Source: Coriobacteriaceae bacterium (GTDB lineage Bacteria; Actinomycetota; Coriobacteriia; Coriobacteriales; Coriobacteriaceae). Taken from it: a stretch of 64,000 nt of DNA. The notes beneath the pieces were generated by a model that did no database searches, was not told the DNA's origin, and saw only the letters and a program-made list of their open reading frames with translations. The stretch is taken from the NCBI GenBank assembly GCA_025992855.1, contig DAJPGB010000001.1, positions 434,001-498,000 of the forward strand. Direction: 5' to 3'. A program made the translations under genes and the position numbers. Positions 52,943 through 60,852 of the stretch are shown in pieces; the first letter of the stretch is position 1, and each line of letters starts with the position of its first letter.

Positions 52943-53191
52943 TTGCCGCGCCAACTTTTTGGACCGGCGCGAGCCTGTCGGGACATTCTCCAAAGTGGCC
53001 AATAAACTGCGCGCAGTGGCCCGCGTGCCTGTCGCTGCGATAGGGGGGCGTCGCCCCACTGCTCCAAAGCGGACGTGCCCTTACCCCGTACGCCTAAAAC
53101 TCCCCAGTTGACCGAAAACCTGCCGCCGCTGCTCCTCAATTGAGCTATAACGTTAAACAATTGCAGCGTTTTTGCATGGGGGAGTGATGGT

Positions 53192-56074
53192 ATGACGCTA
53201 CTGTATTTCCTTACCCTGTTTCCGCTGGTACCGGCGCTGGGCATGCTGCTCGCGCGCGGTGACCGCGCCCGCGATGCGGTGGGGCTTGTAGGCTCCGGCA
53301 TTATTATGGCGGTGACAGTTGTAGTCGCCGTCTTGTTTTTTGGCACGGGTCCGCAGAGCTTTGAGGTTGCCCCCGGCACCTCGCATGTGCTCTCGATCAT
53401 CAGCTCCGCCATCGATGCCATCCTGTGCGCCGTCATCCTGTACAACGCGTATAAATATAGGAACGCGCTCACCACGGTGCTCGGCATAGTCCAGCTGGTG
53501 GGCTCGCTCGCCTTTGCAGCCATGACGCTGCCCGCGGCCGAAGCCGTCACGGCGACGCCGCTCTACCTGGACTACATGAGCGTGATCATGGTCCTCGCCG
53601 TCGGCATTGTCGGCAGCCTAATCTGCGTGTATGCCCTGGGCTACATGAAGGACTTCCAGGCTCATGACGAGCACGAGGCCGCGCTGCGCGGGCAGACCGC
53701 GCCCGACCGTCGCCCGCAGTTCCTGGCGCTTATGTTCCTGTTCCTCTCGGCCATGTTCGTCATCGTGACGAGCGATAACCTTGAGTGGCTGTTCTGCGGC
53801 TGGGAAATCACCACCGTGTGCTCGTTCCTCATGATTGGCTACACGCGCACGCCCGAGGCCATCAAGAACGCCTTCACCCAGATCATCCTTAACATGCTGG
53901 GCGGCATCGCGTTTTTGGCCGGACTCATGTTCCTGCACGTTAACGGTATGCCGTTGACCATCTCGGGCATGATCGAGCTTTCCGGCGCCGGAACCGTGCA
54001 ATCCGCGCTACTGGTGATGCCGGTCATCCTGTTGTCGCTCGCCGCGCTCACCAAGGCCGCACAGATGCCGTTCCACACTTGGCTGTTGGGTGCCATGGTT
54101 GCCCCCACGCCCACGAGCGCCCTGCTGCACTCGTCAACCATGGTCAAAGCCGGCGTGTTCCTGATGGTCAAGCTGAGCCCGCTCTATGCCATCTATCCCG
54201 TGACCGGCTTTATGGTCACGAGCGTGGGCGCCATCACGTTTTTGCTCGCTGCCCTTATGGCCATCTCGCAGAGCAATGCCAAGCGCGTGCTCGCGTACTC
54301 CACCATTTCCAACTTGGGCCTCATCAGTGCTTGCTTGGGTGTCGGCGCGCCCGAGGCCGTATGGGCGGCCATCTTCCTGATCCTGTTCCACACGGTGGCA
54401 AAGTCGCTGCTGTTCCTGTGCGTGGGCACGGCCGAGCATCATATCGGCAGCCGCAATATCGAGGACATGGACGGTATGTTCAGCCGCATGCCGCACCTGA
54501 CGCGCCTGATGATGCTGGGCATCATGGGCATGTTTGTGGCGCCGTTTGGCATGCTCGTGTCCAAGTGGGGCGCTCTGGTGGCGTTCGCGCAGACCGGCAA
54601 CGTGCTCATGATCATGGTGCTTGCCTTTGGCTCGGCCGCGACGTTCTTCTTCTGGGGCAAGTGGCTTGCCAAGCTTTCGGGCGTCGACCCCACGGCTCAA
54701 AACGTTGAGGGCAATGTCCATAAGACCGAATGGATGGCCCTCAACACCATCGCCGCGCTGCTGATTCTGTGCTGCGTGGCGTTCCCGGTTATCTCGAGCG
54801 GTCTGGTGTCGCCTTACTTGGCCATGGTGTTTGGCCGCGTGCCGTACGTTATTGGCAAGGACGCCATGTACCTGATGGTGGTTATCGTGGCGTTTATCGC
54901 CGTGGTGCTGCTGACTTCATTCCGCGTGAGCAACAAACCGCACGTCAACGTGTACCTTTCGGGCGTGGGGACCGACAAATATCGCCATTTCCGCGGCTCG
55001 ATGGGACACGAGGTGAAGGCCGAAAAGCGCAATTGGTACTCGGAGGACGCCCTTGGCGAGAAGCGTATTGGCCCCGCGGGTAGCGTCGTGTGCTGCAGCA
55101 TTATCTTGTTTGCGCTGCTGTGTTGCGCGTGGATTGGGCCCGAGCGACTTGCCATGAGTGCGCCCTCGGTGCTGCGCGGCAAGTATTTTGAAGGTTCGGG
55201 CGTCGTGGGCATTTTTATTGGCACCGTGGCATTTGCCTTACTGGCGCCGCTTGTGGGCGGCCTGATCGACGGCGTTGACCGCAAACTTTCGGCCCGCATG
55301 CAGGGCCGCGTGGGCCCGCGCCTGCTCCAGCCTTTCTACGATGTGGTCAAGCTGCTGCGCAAGGCCCCCGCCAGCGTAAACACCATGGACGATACCTACA
55401 TGGCGTGCGCGCTCATCTTTACCGTGGTGGGCGGCGGCATCTTTGTGTCGGGTTCCAACACGCTGTTGTGCGCTTTTATGGTGACCCTCGCTGCGATCTT
55501 TGTGGTGTTGGCGTCCGCCTCGACGCAAAGCCCGTTTGCCCAGGTCGGCGCCGACCGTGAGCTGCTGCAGGTCATGAGTTACGAGCCCGCCGTTTTGCTG
55601 ATGAGCGTGGGCCTGTACCTTGCCACCGACAGCTTCGATTCCATCGCCGTGACGGGGCAGTCGGCCCCCATCATCGTGTACAGCGCGCCCATTTTCCTCG
55701 CGCTGCTCGCGGTGCTCACCATCAAGCTGCGCAAGTCGCCGTTTGACCTTTCGTACTCGCATCACGCGCATCAGGAGATCGTCCAGGGCGTCGCCACCGA
55801 GATGAGCGGCGGCACGCTGGCCAAGATGACCCTTATGCACTGGTGCGAGACCGTGCTGTTTTTGATGTGGGTGGGCATGTTCTTTGTTTGGGACAACCCG
55901 GTGAGCTGGGTCGTAGCCCTGGTCGTGATGGCTGCGACGTATTTTGTCGAGGTGCTGATCGACAACACCTTCGCACGCAGCACCTGGCGCAGCTGCTTTA
56001 GGCTCGGATGGGGCGTGGCGCTGGTGTTTGGCCTGCTCAACCTTATGCCCATCCTCGTCGACGTTTTTATTTAG
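53192..56074 (+). CDS. echA: Fused EchA-EchB membrane subunit of energy-converting [NiFe]-hydrogenase
   Basis: A 960-residue membrane protein joining two normally separate subunits. The N-terminal ~630 residues are NuoL/EchA-like antiporter modules, with conserved WLLGAMVAPTPTSALLHSSTMVKAGVFLMVK and FHTVAKSLLFLCVG. The C-terminal ~310 residues are NuoH/EchB-like; their hallmark SARMQGRVGPRLLQPFYDVVKLLRK lies near residue 700 and ADRELLQVMSYEPAVLL further on. There is no stop, frameshift or internal ribosome-binding site between them. It would translocate ions in step with hydrogenase turnover. It opens a five-gene operon and starts just after a GGGGGAGTG stretch. Confidence 0.88.
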   Translation: MTLLYFLTLFPLVPALGMLLARGDRARDAVGLVGSGIIMAVTVVVAVLFFGTGPQSFEVAPGTSHVLSIISSAIDAILCAVILYNAYKYRNALTTVLGIVQLVGSLAFAAMTLPAAEAVTATPLYLDYMSVIMVLAVGIVGSLICVYALGYMKDFQAHDEHEAALRGQTAPDRRPQFLALMFLFLSAMFVIVTSDNLEWLFCGWEITTVCSFLMIGYTRTPEAIKNAFTQIILNMLGGIAFLAGLMFLHVNGMPLTISGMIELSGAGTVQSALLVMPVILLSLAALTKAAQMPFHTWLLGAMVAPTPTSALLHSSTMVKAGVFLMVKLSPLYAIYPVTGFMVTSVGAITFLLAALMAISQSNAKRVLAYSTISNLGLISACLGVGAPEAVWAAIFLILFHTVAKSLLFLCVGTAEHHIGSRNIEDMDGMFSRMPHLTRLMMLGIMGMFVAPFGMLVSKWGALVAFAQTGNVLMIMVLAFGSAATFFFWGKWLAKLSGVDPTAQNVEGNVHKTEWMALNTIAALLILCCVAFPVISSGLVSPYLAMVFGRVPYVIGKDAMYLMVVIVAFIAVVLLTSFRVSNKPHVNVYLSGVGTDKYRHFRGSMGHEVKAEKRNWYSEDALGEKRIGPAGSVVCCSIILFALLCCAWIGPERLAMSAPSVLRGKYFEGSGVVGIFIGTVAFALLAPLVGGLIDGVDRKLSARMQGRVGPRLLQPFYDVVKLLRKAPASVNTMDDTYMACALIFTVVGGGIFVSGSNTLLCAFMVTLAAIFVVLASASTQSPFAQVGADRELLQVMSYEPAVLLMSVGLYLATDSFDSIAVTGQSAPIIVYSAPIFLALLAVLTIKLRKSPFDLSYSHHAHQEIVQGVATEMSGGTLAKMTLMHWCETVLFLMWVGMFFVWDNPVSWVVALVVMAATYFVEVLIDNTFARSTWRSCFRLGWGVALVFGLLNLMPILVDVFI

Positions 56075-56086
56075 GAGGCGGCATCC

Positions 56087-56680
56087 ATGGATCATAAAAT
56101 GTCGCGCTCGCCGTGGGTTATTCATTACGACGGCTCGAGCTGCAACGGATGCGATATCGAGGTGCTAGCCTCGCTCACGCCACTGTTTGATGCGGAGCGC
56201 TTTGGCGTGGTCAACACCGGCAACCCCAAGCATGCGGACATCTTTTTGGTGACGGGGTCGGTCAATGCCCAGAACCTGCCCGTCGTGCGCCAGATTTACA
56301 ACCAGATGCTCGAGCCCAAGTGCGTGGTGGCGTGCGGCATCTGCGCGTGTTCGGGCGGCGTGTTCCGCGATGCCTACAACGTGATCGGCGGCGTGGACCG
56401 CGCGATTCCCGTGGACGTGTACGCGCCCGGGTGCGCCATTCGCCCCGAGACGGTGATCGATGCCATCGTGGAGGCGTGTGGCATCCTGGACCAGAAGGAG
56501 GCCGTGATGCGCGCCGGCGGCGACCCGCTTACCGTGGGCGGTGCCGCTACTTGGGACGGTGGCGTTGAGCTGGGCGAGGACGGGTTTGTGGCTGCGGGGG
56601 CCGGGGCCGTCGCTGGTGACGCACCTGCCGCTGGTGACGCACCTGCTGAGAAGCCCGCCGCTGCAAAGGAGGCCGAGTAA
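56087..56680 (+). CDS. echC: EchC: small (NuoB-like) hydrogenase subunit
   Basis: A 197-residue Fe-S subunit carrying the proximal [4Fe-4S] cluster. Ligands are in SSCNGCDIEVLA (Cys 19 and 22), VACGICACSGG (near 83) and APGCAIRPE (near 116). The last ~40 residues are an Ala/Pro-rich tail containing a tandem AGDAPA repeat not found in typical EchC. TAGGAGG precedes ATG 56087. Confidence 0.9.
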   Translation: MDHKMSRSPWVIHYDGSSCNGCDIEVLASLTPLFDAERFGVVNTGNPKHADIFLVTGSVNAQNLPVVRQIYNQMLEPKCVVACGICACSGGVFRDAYNVIGGVDRAIPVDVYAPGCAIRPETVIDAIVEACGILDQKEAVMRAGGDPLTVGGAATWDGGVELGEDGFVAAGAGAVAGDAPAAGDAPAEKPAAAKEAE

Positions 56681-57366
56681 TGCAAAAGGCTATCTATACC
56701 ACCGTCGGGATCGAGGAGCTCCTGTCGCATGTCCAGGCGCTTAAGGGCGTCGGCGCGCGCTTTGTGCAAATGCACGCCGAGCGCAACGTCGACGACGGCT
56801 CGTATCGCTTGGTCTATACGTTTATCAACGTTCGAGCTGCTCAGGAGCATATTGCGCAGGACGGCAGCTATGCGATCGAGAACCTGGTGGTTGAGGGCAT
56901 CGACCAGTACCAGGAGATTCCGTCCATCAGCTCGTACTATCCGGCGGTATTTCCGTTTGAAAACGAAGCACACGACCTGTTTGGCCTTGCCATCACCGAC
57001 ATGCAGATCGACTTTAAGGGCTTTTTCTACCAGGTCTCGACTGCCGAACCCATGAGCGTTATCACGCCCGAGGTGAAGGTCGCGCGCGAGAAGGCCATGA
57101 AGGTCCGTGCCGCCGCCGAGGCCAAGGCGCGCAAGGCCGCGGCCGAGAAGGCCGCCGCGGCTGCGGCTGCTGCAGGGGAGAGCGCTGCGAGCGCCGGCGA
57201 TGCCGCGGGCTCCGATGCTCAGCACGATGAGGCTGCTGCGAAGGCCGCGCTCAAGGCTGCCGAGATGGAGGCAAAGCTCGCTGCCATGGATCCCGAGAAA
57301 GCGGCCAAGGTCCGCGCGGCGCTTGCCGCCAAGGCCGCCCGCGACAAGCAGAAAAAGGAGGCGTAA
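56680..57366 (+). CDS. echD: EchD: NuoC-like hydrogenase subunit with Ala/Lys-rich tail
   Basis: A 228-residue subunit. The first ~125 residues match the 30-kDa/NuoC fold (RLVYTFINVRAAQEHI, YPAVFPFENEAHDLFGLAI). The remaining ~100 residues are almost entirely Ala, Lys and Glu, likely a long helix or coiled coil. The start overlaps the echC stop by one base (TAATG), giving coupled translation. Confidence 0.85.
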   Translation: MQKAIYTTVGIEELLSHVQALKGVGARFVQMHAERNVDDGSYRLVYTFINVRAAQEHIAQDGSYAIENLVVEGIDQYQEIPSISSYYPAVFPFENEAHDLFGLAITDMQIDFKGFFYQVSTAEPMSVITPEVKVAREKAMKVRAAAEAKARKAAAEKAAAAAAAAGESAASAGDAAGSDAQHDEAAAKAALKAAEMEAKLAAMDPEKAAKVRAALAAKAARDKQKKEA

Positions 57367-57371
57367 GGTCC

Positions 57372-58460
57372 ATGGCTCATCGCTCCGTAATTCCGTTTGG
57401 CCCGCAGCACCCGGTGCTGCCCGAGCCGCTTCATCTGGACCTGGTGATCGAGGACGACCGCGTCATCGAAGCAATTCCGCAGATCGGCTTTGTGCACCGC
57501 GGACTCGAGAAGCTCACCGAAAAGCGCGATATGCATCAGTTTTGCTATATCGCCGAGCGCATCTGCGGCATCTGCGCCGTGGGCCATAGCTGTGGCTACG
57601 CTAGCGCCTGCGAGCGCATGCTCGGCATCGAGGTGCCTGGTCGCGTGCAGTATATCCGCACCATTCTGCATGAGCTTTCGCGCATTCACTCGCACCTGCT
57701 GTGGCTGGGCCTGCTCGCCGATGCCTTTGGCTTTGAGGCGCTGTTCTATCGTTCGTGGACGCTGCGCGAGCAGATTCTCAAGATCTTTGAGAGCACTTGC
57801 GGCGGTCGCGTGATTCTGTCGATTAACGAGATTGGCGGCCTTAAACACGACATTGAGGATTCCGAGCTGGCGGGTATTGTCCAGACGCTCGACGCTATGC
57901 GCCCTGACTACGAGGCCGTGGTGCATACGTTTTTGGACGACAACAGCTGCGGCGAGCGCCTGCATGGCGTGGGCGTGATCAGCAAGAAAGACGCGCTGGA
58001 TCTGTCGATGGTCGGCCCGTTCGGCCGCGCCTCGGGCGTGGATTACGACGTGCGCATGTTCGGCGACGGCGCCTATGCGGATCTGGCCGCGTTTGAGCCC
58101 ATCGTTGCTACCGATGGCGATTGCTATGCCCGCTGCCAGGTGCGTTGCGCCGAGGTCACGCAGGCCATGGACATTATCAAGGAGCTTGTCGGCAGGATTC
58201 CGCACGACGGCATCGGCGGGCGTACCAAGCTCACACCGGCCGACGGCGCGCGCGGCGAGGTTGTGATTGAGCAACCGCGCGGCGAGGCGTATTACTATGT
58301 GCGCGGTAACGGCACCAAGAACCTGGACCGTTTCCGCGTGCGCACGCCGACGTCGCAGAACCTGGCGGGTCTGACGCATGCGCTGCAGGGCGTGCTCCTT
58401 GCCAACGTGCCCATGATTATCCTGACCATTGACCCCTGCATTAGCTGCACGGAAAGGTAG
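57372..58460 (+). CDS. echE: EchE: catalytic large subunit of [NiFe]-hydrogenase
   Basis: A 362-residue NuoD-like subunit that keeps both nickel-binding CxxC motifs: RICGICAVGHS (Cys 65 and 68) and DPCISC at the C-terminus (Cys 356 and 359). Their presence separates a true group 4 hydrogenase from complex I subunits. The chain ends only three residues after the last Cys, so there is no long maturation propeptide. AAGGAGG lies 13 nt upstream. The hyp maturation genes are not in the window. Confidence 0.93.
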   Translation: MAHRSVIPFGPQHPVLPEPLHLDLVIEDDRVIEAIPQIGFVHRGLEKLTEKRDMHQFCYIAERICGICAVGHSCGYASACERMLGIEVPGRVQYIRTILHELSRIHSHLLWLGLLADAFGFEALFYRSWTLREQILKIFESTCGGRVILSINEIGGLKHDIEDSELAGIVQTLDAMRPDYEAVVHTFLDDNSCGERLHGVGVISKKDALDLSMVGPFGRASGVDYDVRMFGDGAYADLAAFEPIVATDGDCYARCQVRCAEVTQAMDIIKELVGRIPHDGIGGRTKLTPADGARGEVVIEQPRGEAYYYVRGNGTKNLDRFRVRTPTSQNLAGLTHALQGVLLANVPMIILTIDPCISCTER

Positions 58461-58467
58461 GCGCGGC

Positions 58468-58809
58468 ATGAGTTTACTGACATTTGCCAAGACGGCCTTG
58501 GGTTCTATGGTCAAGCAGCCGGTCACGGTGTGCTATCCGCAGGAGAAGCTCGCGGCACCCGAGCGCCTGCGCGGGCATATCGTTAACGACATGAACGTGT
58601 GCATCTGCTGTGGCATGTGCGCGCGCCGCTGCCCGGCGGGCGCACTCGCGGTCGATCGCAAGGGCGGAACGTGGTCGATCGACCCGTATGCCTGTGTGGT
58701 GTGCGGCGAGTGCATCGAAAGCTGTCCTAAACACTGCCTGAGCATGGACACCGCCCGCACTCCGGTTGCGGCGGACAAGACTCCCACGGTAGAAACCAAG
58801 CCGGAGTAG
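58468..58809 (+). CDS. echF: EchF: polyferredoxin-type subunit (two [4Fe-4S])
   Basis: A 113-residue iron-sulfur subunit that passes electrons between ferredoxin and EchC. Two clusters are evident: CICCGMCARRCP and CVVCGECIESCP. The N-terminus matches NuoI/EchF (TFAKTALGSMVKQPVTVCYP). The start at 58468 was chosen because earlier in-frame codons overlap echE. It is the last gene of the operon and is followed by two hairpins. Confidence 0.88.
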   Translation: MSLLTFAKTALGSMVKQPVTVCYPQEKLAAPERLRGHIVNDMNVCICCGMCARRCPAGALAVDRKGGTWSIDPYACVVCGECIESCPKHCLSMDTARTPVAADKTPTVETKPE

Positions 58810-58818
58810 CGTTTGGAT

Positions 58819-58868
58819 GGGGCCGGTGGGGCAAAAATGCCCCACCGGCCCCGCGCGTGAACGCGCGG
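58819..58868 (+). terminator. Tandem hairpins after the ech operon
   Basis: GGGGCCGGTGGGGCA at 58819-58833 pairs perfectly with 58838-58852 around AAAA. A second stem, CCGCGCG/CGCGCGG, follows at 58851-58868. There is no T run, so termination may need Rho or the structures may protect the mRNA end. Confidence 0.55.
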
Positions 58869-58883
58869 TTGGGCCGCCACGAA

Positions 58884-58908
58884 CAAAACTATGCCGGTTT
58901 ACGGAGCT
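58884..58908. repeat. Left arm of a palindromic repeat flanking the IS110 element
   Basis: CAAAACTATGCCGGTTTACG then GAGCT matches the reverse complement of 60588-60612 at 23 of 25 positions. Weaker similarity continues inward for about 60 bp (GACCATAC, AAAACCG-C). Confidence 0.7.
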
Positions 58909-58970
58909 GGATAGCGAACCTCCGACCATACGGAAAATCCCAAAAACAAAACCGACGCTCCTATAAGTTG

Positions 58971-60224
58971 TCAAGAGGCAGTTTGCGGGAGCGCTCCCTG
59001 CAATTCGCACAGGAGCTCGTAGTACATCCTCTCCAGTCTCGTCGACCGCCGTGTCCCCCGTTCCAGGTGACCGAGCGCGGCCGCGGACATGCCGAGCCCC
59101 GCTGCGGCCTGCCTCTGGGTCACCCGCATCGCCTTGCGCATCTTCGCGAGCTCGGGCCCTTCCGGCGCGGCGCCGTCGGGGTTCGGGTCCATGAGCACGC
59201 GGTACACCTCCCGCGCTATGTAGCGCTTCAGGCAGCGGATCGCCTCCCTCCGGGACTTCCCCTCGGAGGTCCGCCTCGCCACGTACCTCCTCGTCCTCTC
59301 GTCGTACGCCATGCGCTTGATCGCGATCTCGTAGAGCGCCCAGTTCGCCTGCCGGTTGCCGCCGCGGTTGAGCCTGTGCCGTTCCGTCTTCCCGCTCGAC
59401 GCGGGGATCGGCGAGGTGCCGCACAGCATCGAGAACGCCGCCTCGCCCTTCAGCCTGCCGGGGTTGTCGCCGGCGGCCACGACCAGGGCGGCCACGACCA
59501 GGGCGGCGGCGGTCGTCGTGCCGCAGCCCTCGACGCCGAGCAGCGCGGGCGCGTTCGCCTCCAGCAGCGCGCGGATGCGCGCGTCGAGGGATTCGACCTG
59601 GCTGCGGGCCTCCTTCCAGACCGCCGCGACGGACCGCAGCGAGGCCAGCACGCTCTCCTCGAGCGCGCTGGCCGCCTTTCTCCCGCGCGCGAGCAGCGGC
59701 ATGAGGTCCTTCGGCCGCTCGCGGCCCCTGAACCGCTCCCTCAGGGCGCTCGGGGCCGTCGTGAGCATCGACTTCGCGCAGGCCACGCAGGACGTGGACG
59801 TCGCGACGGCCAGCCTGCGCGCGACGTAGAGCTGGCGTACCGCCTCGACCCAGCCGTCCTGCGACTTCGGCACGGAGCACCCCTTCCCGGACGCCGCCTT
59901 GCGCGCCGCGCGCTCGGCGTCCAGCGGGTCGCTCTTCCCCTCGCCGGGCCTCGCCTTGTCCCTCTTGGGCCTGAGCACCTCGACCACGTTGTACCCGAGC
60001 TCCACGAGCCTCCTCGTCAGCCCGGCCCCGTACGACGCCGTGCCCTCGACGCCGACGACCAGGCAGCCGCCCGGGTCGCCTATCGCCTCCGCCAGCCTGT
60101 CGTAGCCTTCGGGGTCGGCCCTGAAGCTCCCGCTCCGGATCTTCCTCCCGAGGCCGTCGAGCAGGCACAGGACATGCACGTCCTTGTGCGTGTCGACGCC
60201 CGCGATGACCGTTTCGCCTTCCAT
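58971..60224 (-). CDS. IS110-family transposase with C-terminal XRE-type HTH
   Basis: A 417-residue DEDD recombinase. The N-terminal RuvC-like domain has IAGVDTHKDVHVLCLLDG, VGVEGTASYGAGLTRRL and KSDPLDAERAA. The C-terminal Tnp_20 domain has LLGVEGCGTTTAAALV, FSMLCGTSPIPASSGKTERHRLNRGGNRQANWALYEIA, including the catalytic serine region. The last ~60 residues (LAKMRKAMRVTQRQAAAGLGMSAAALGHLERG) form an XRE-like helix-turn-helix, unusual for the family. GGGGAG places the start at 60224. It appears intact. Confidence 0.9.
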   Translation of the reverse strand: MEGETVIAGVDTHKDVHVLCLLDGLGRKIRSGSFRADPEGYDRLAEAIGDPGGCLVVGVEGTASYGAGLTRRLVELGYNVVEVLRPKRDKARPGEGKSDPLDAERAARKAASGKGCSVPKSQDGWVEAVRQLYVARRLAVATSTSCVACAKSMLTTAPSALRERFRGRERPKDLMPLLARGRKAASALEESVLASLRSVAAVWKEARSQVESLDARIRALLEANAPALLGVEGCGTTTAAALVVAALVVAAGDNPGRLKGEAAFSMLCGTSPIPASSGKTERHRLNRGGNRQANWALYEIAIKRMAYDERTRRYVARRTSEGKSRREAIRCLKRYIAREVYRVLMDPNPDGAAPEGPELAKMRKAMRVTQRQAAAGLGMSAAALGHLERGTRRSTRLERMYYELLCELQGALPQTAS

Positions 60225-60560
60225 TTTCGCTCCCCTCGGTCTGCCGCCTGCCCCGCGCCCGGGTCTCCCAGACATTGCACTGACGGGAGCGCTGCAATCC
60301 AATTGGCTTGTCCGATTGTCCGCGCTCATGCTCCTATTAGGTCATGGCAGGACTCCGGGTCGCGGAAGCCGGGGCGAGACAGGTCGGATTTGAGGACGGC
60401 CGAAGAGGCGTCAGCAGGTCAGTGGGTCATCGCCCCGGCTTTCAGCATCAGGGTAGCGCTGCGACGCGGAAATCGCGCGCTGTCGCCGCGCCCCGCAGTG
60501 CCCGCTTCCCCCGAGAACAATTATCAGTGCAGGTAGAACGCCTGCGGTTTTTCAAAAAAT
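60225..60560 (-). ncRNA. Candidate bridge-RNA region of the IS110 element
   Basis: In IS110 elements the non-coding end upstream of the transposase is known to encode a bridge RNA with donor- and target-binding loops. This 330-bp untranslated stretch occupies that position. I did not resolve the loops or the core dinucleotide, so the call rests on position and family knowledge. Confidence 0.4.
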
Positions 60561-60587
60561 GAGGGTATGGATGAGGGTCCCGACTTT

Positions 60588-60612
60588 AGCCCCGTAATCC
60601 GGCATAGTTTTG
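60588..60612. repeat. Right arm of the palindromic repeat flanking the IS110 element
   Basis: AGCCCCGTAATCCGGCATAG then TTTTG is the near-exact complement of 58884-58908. It lies outside the IS on the side of the VWA gene. Confidence 0.7.
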
Positions 60613-60720
60613 AAATGGTACCATATCCGTAACAGCTTTTGATCTTCCGTGGACGGAGGAAAACGGATCATTTTGGCCTGTTGGCTCCGAGTCGCACCCG
60701 TTTTCCTGCAAAAACTCTCG

Positions 60721-60835
60721 TGTCTCAACTTTGGTGAGACATTTGTCTCACGCCCAAAATCAAATCTGGAACGTGTGTCACCTGCCCTAATTGTGTCTCA
60801 TTTCGTAACTTTAGGCTGATGCAAGGTCTGAGACC
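60721..60835. promoter_or_regulatory. Cluster of GTCTCA/TGAGAC sites upstream of the VWA gene
   Basis: GTCTCA occurs at 60722, 60745 and 60795, TGAGAC at 60735, and GGTCTGAGACC at 60826-60836. The first pair forms GTCTCA-N7-TGAGAC. The density over 115 bp suggests operator half-sites for the downstream surface gene. Confidence 0.4.
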
Positions 60836-60852
60836 GCGAGAAGGGAGACACG

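Larger units (their letters stand above)
58909..60587 (-). mobile_element. IS110-family insertion sequence within a palindromic repeat
   Basis: The element comprises the transposase gene and a ~360-bp non-coding region upstream of it. IS110 elements usually lack terminal inverted repeats, so the exact ends cannot be set here; the given limits are the inner edges of the flanking 25-bp arms and so overestimate the element. Base composition is more GC-rich than the neighbouring intergenic DNA. Confidence 0.6.

Noticed and set aside
53192..58809. Respiratory complex I (nuo) fragment
   Set aside because: The large subunit keeps both nickel-binding CxxC motifs, and the five-gene set matches Ech rather than a 14-subunit complex.
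58474..60297. A long arginine-rich minus-strand frame across echF and the IS110 element
   Set aside because: It is the shifted frame of the transposase gene and crosses the element boundary.
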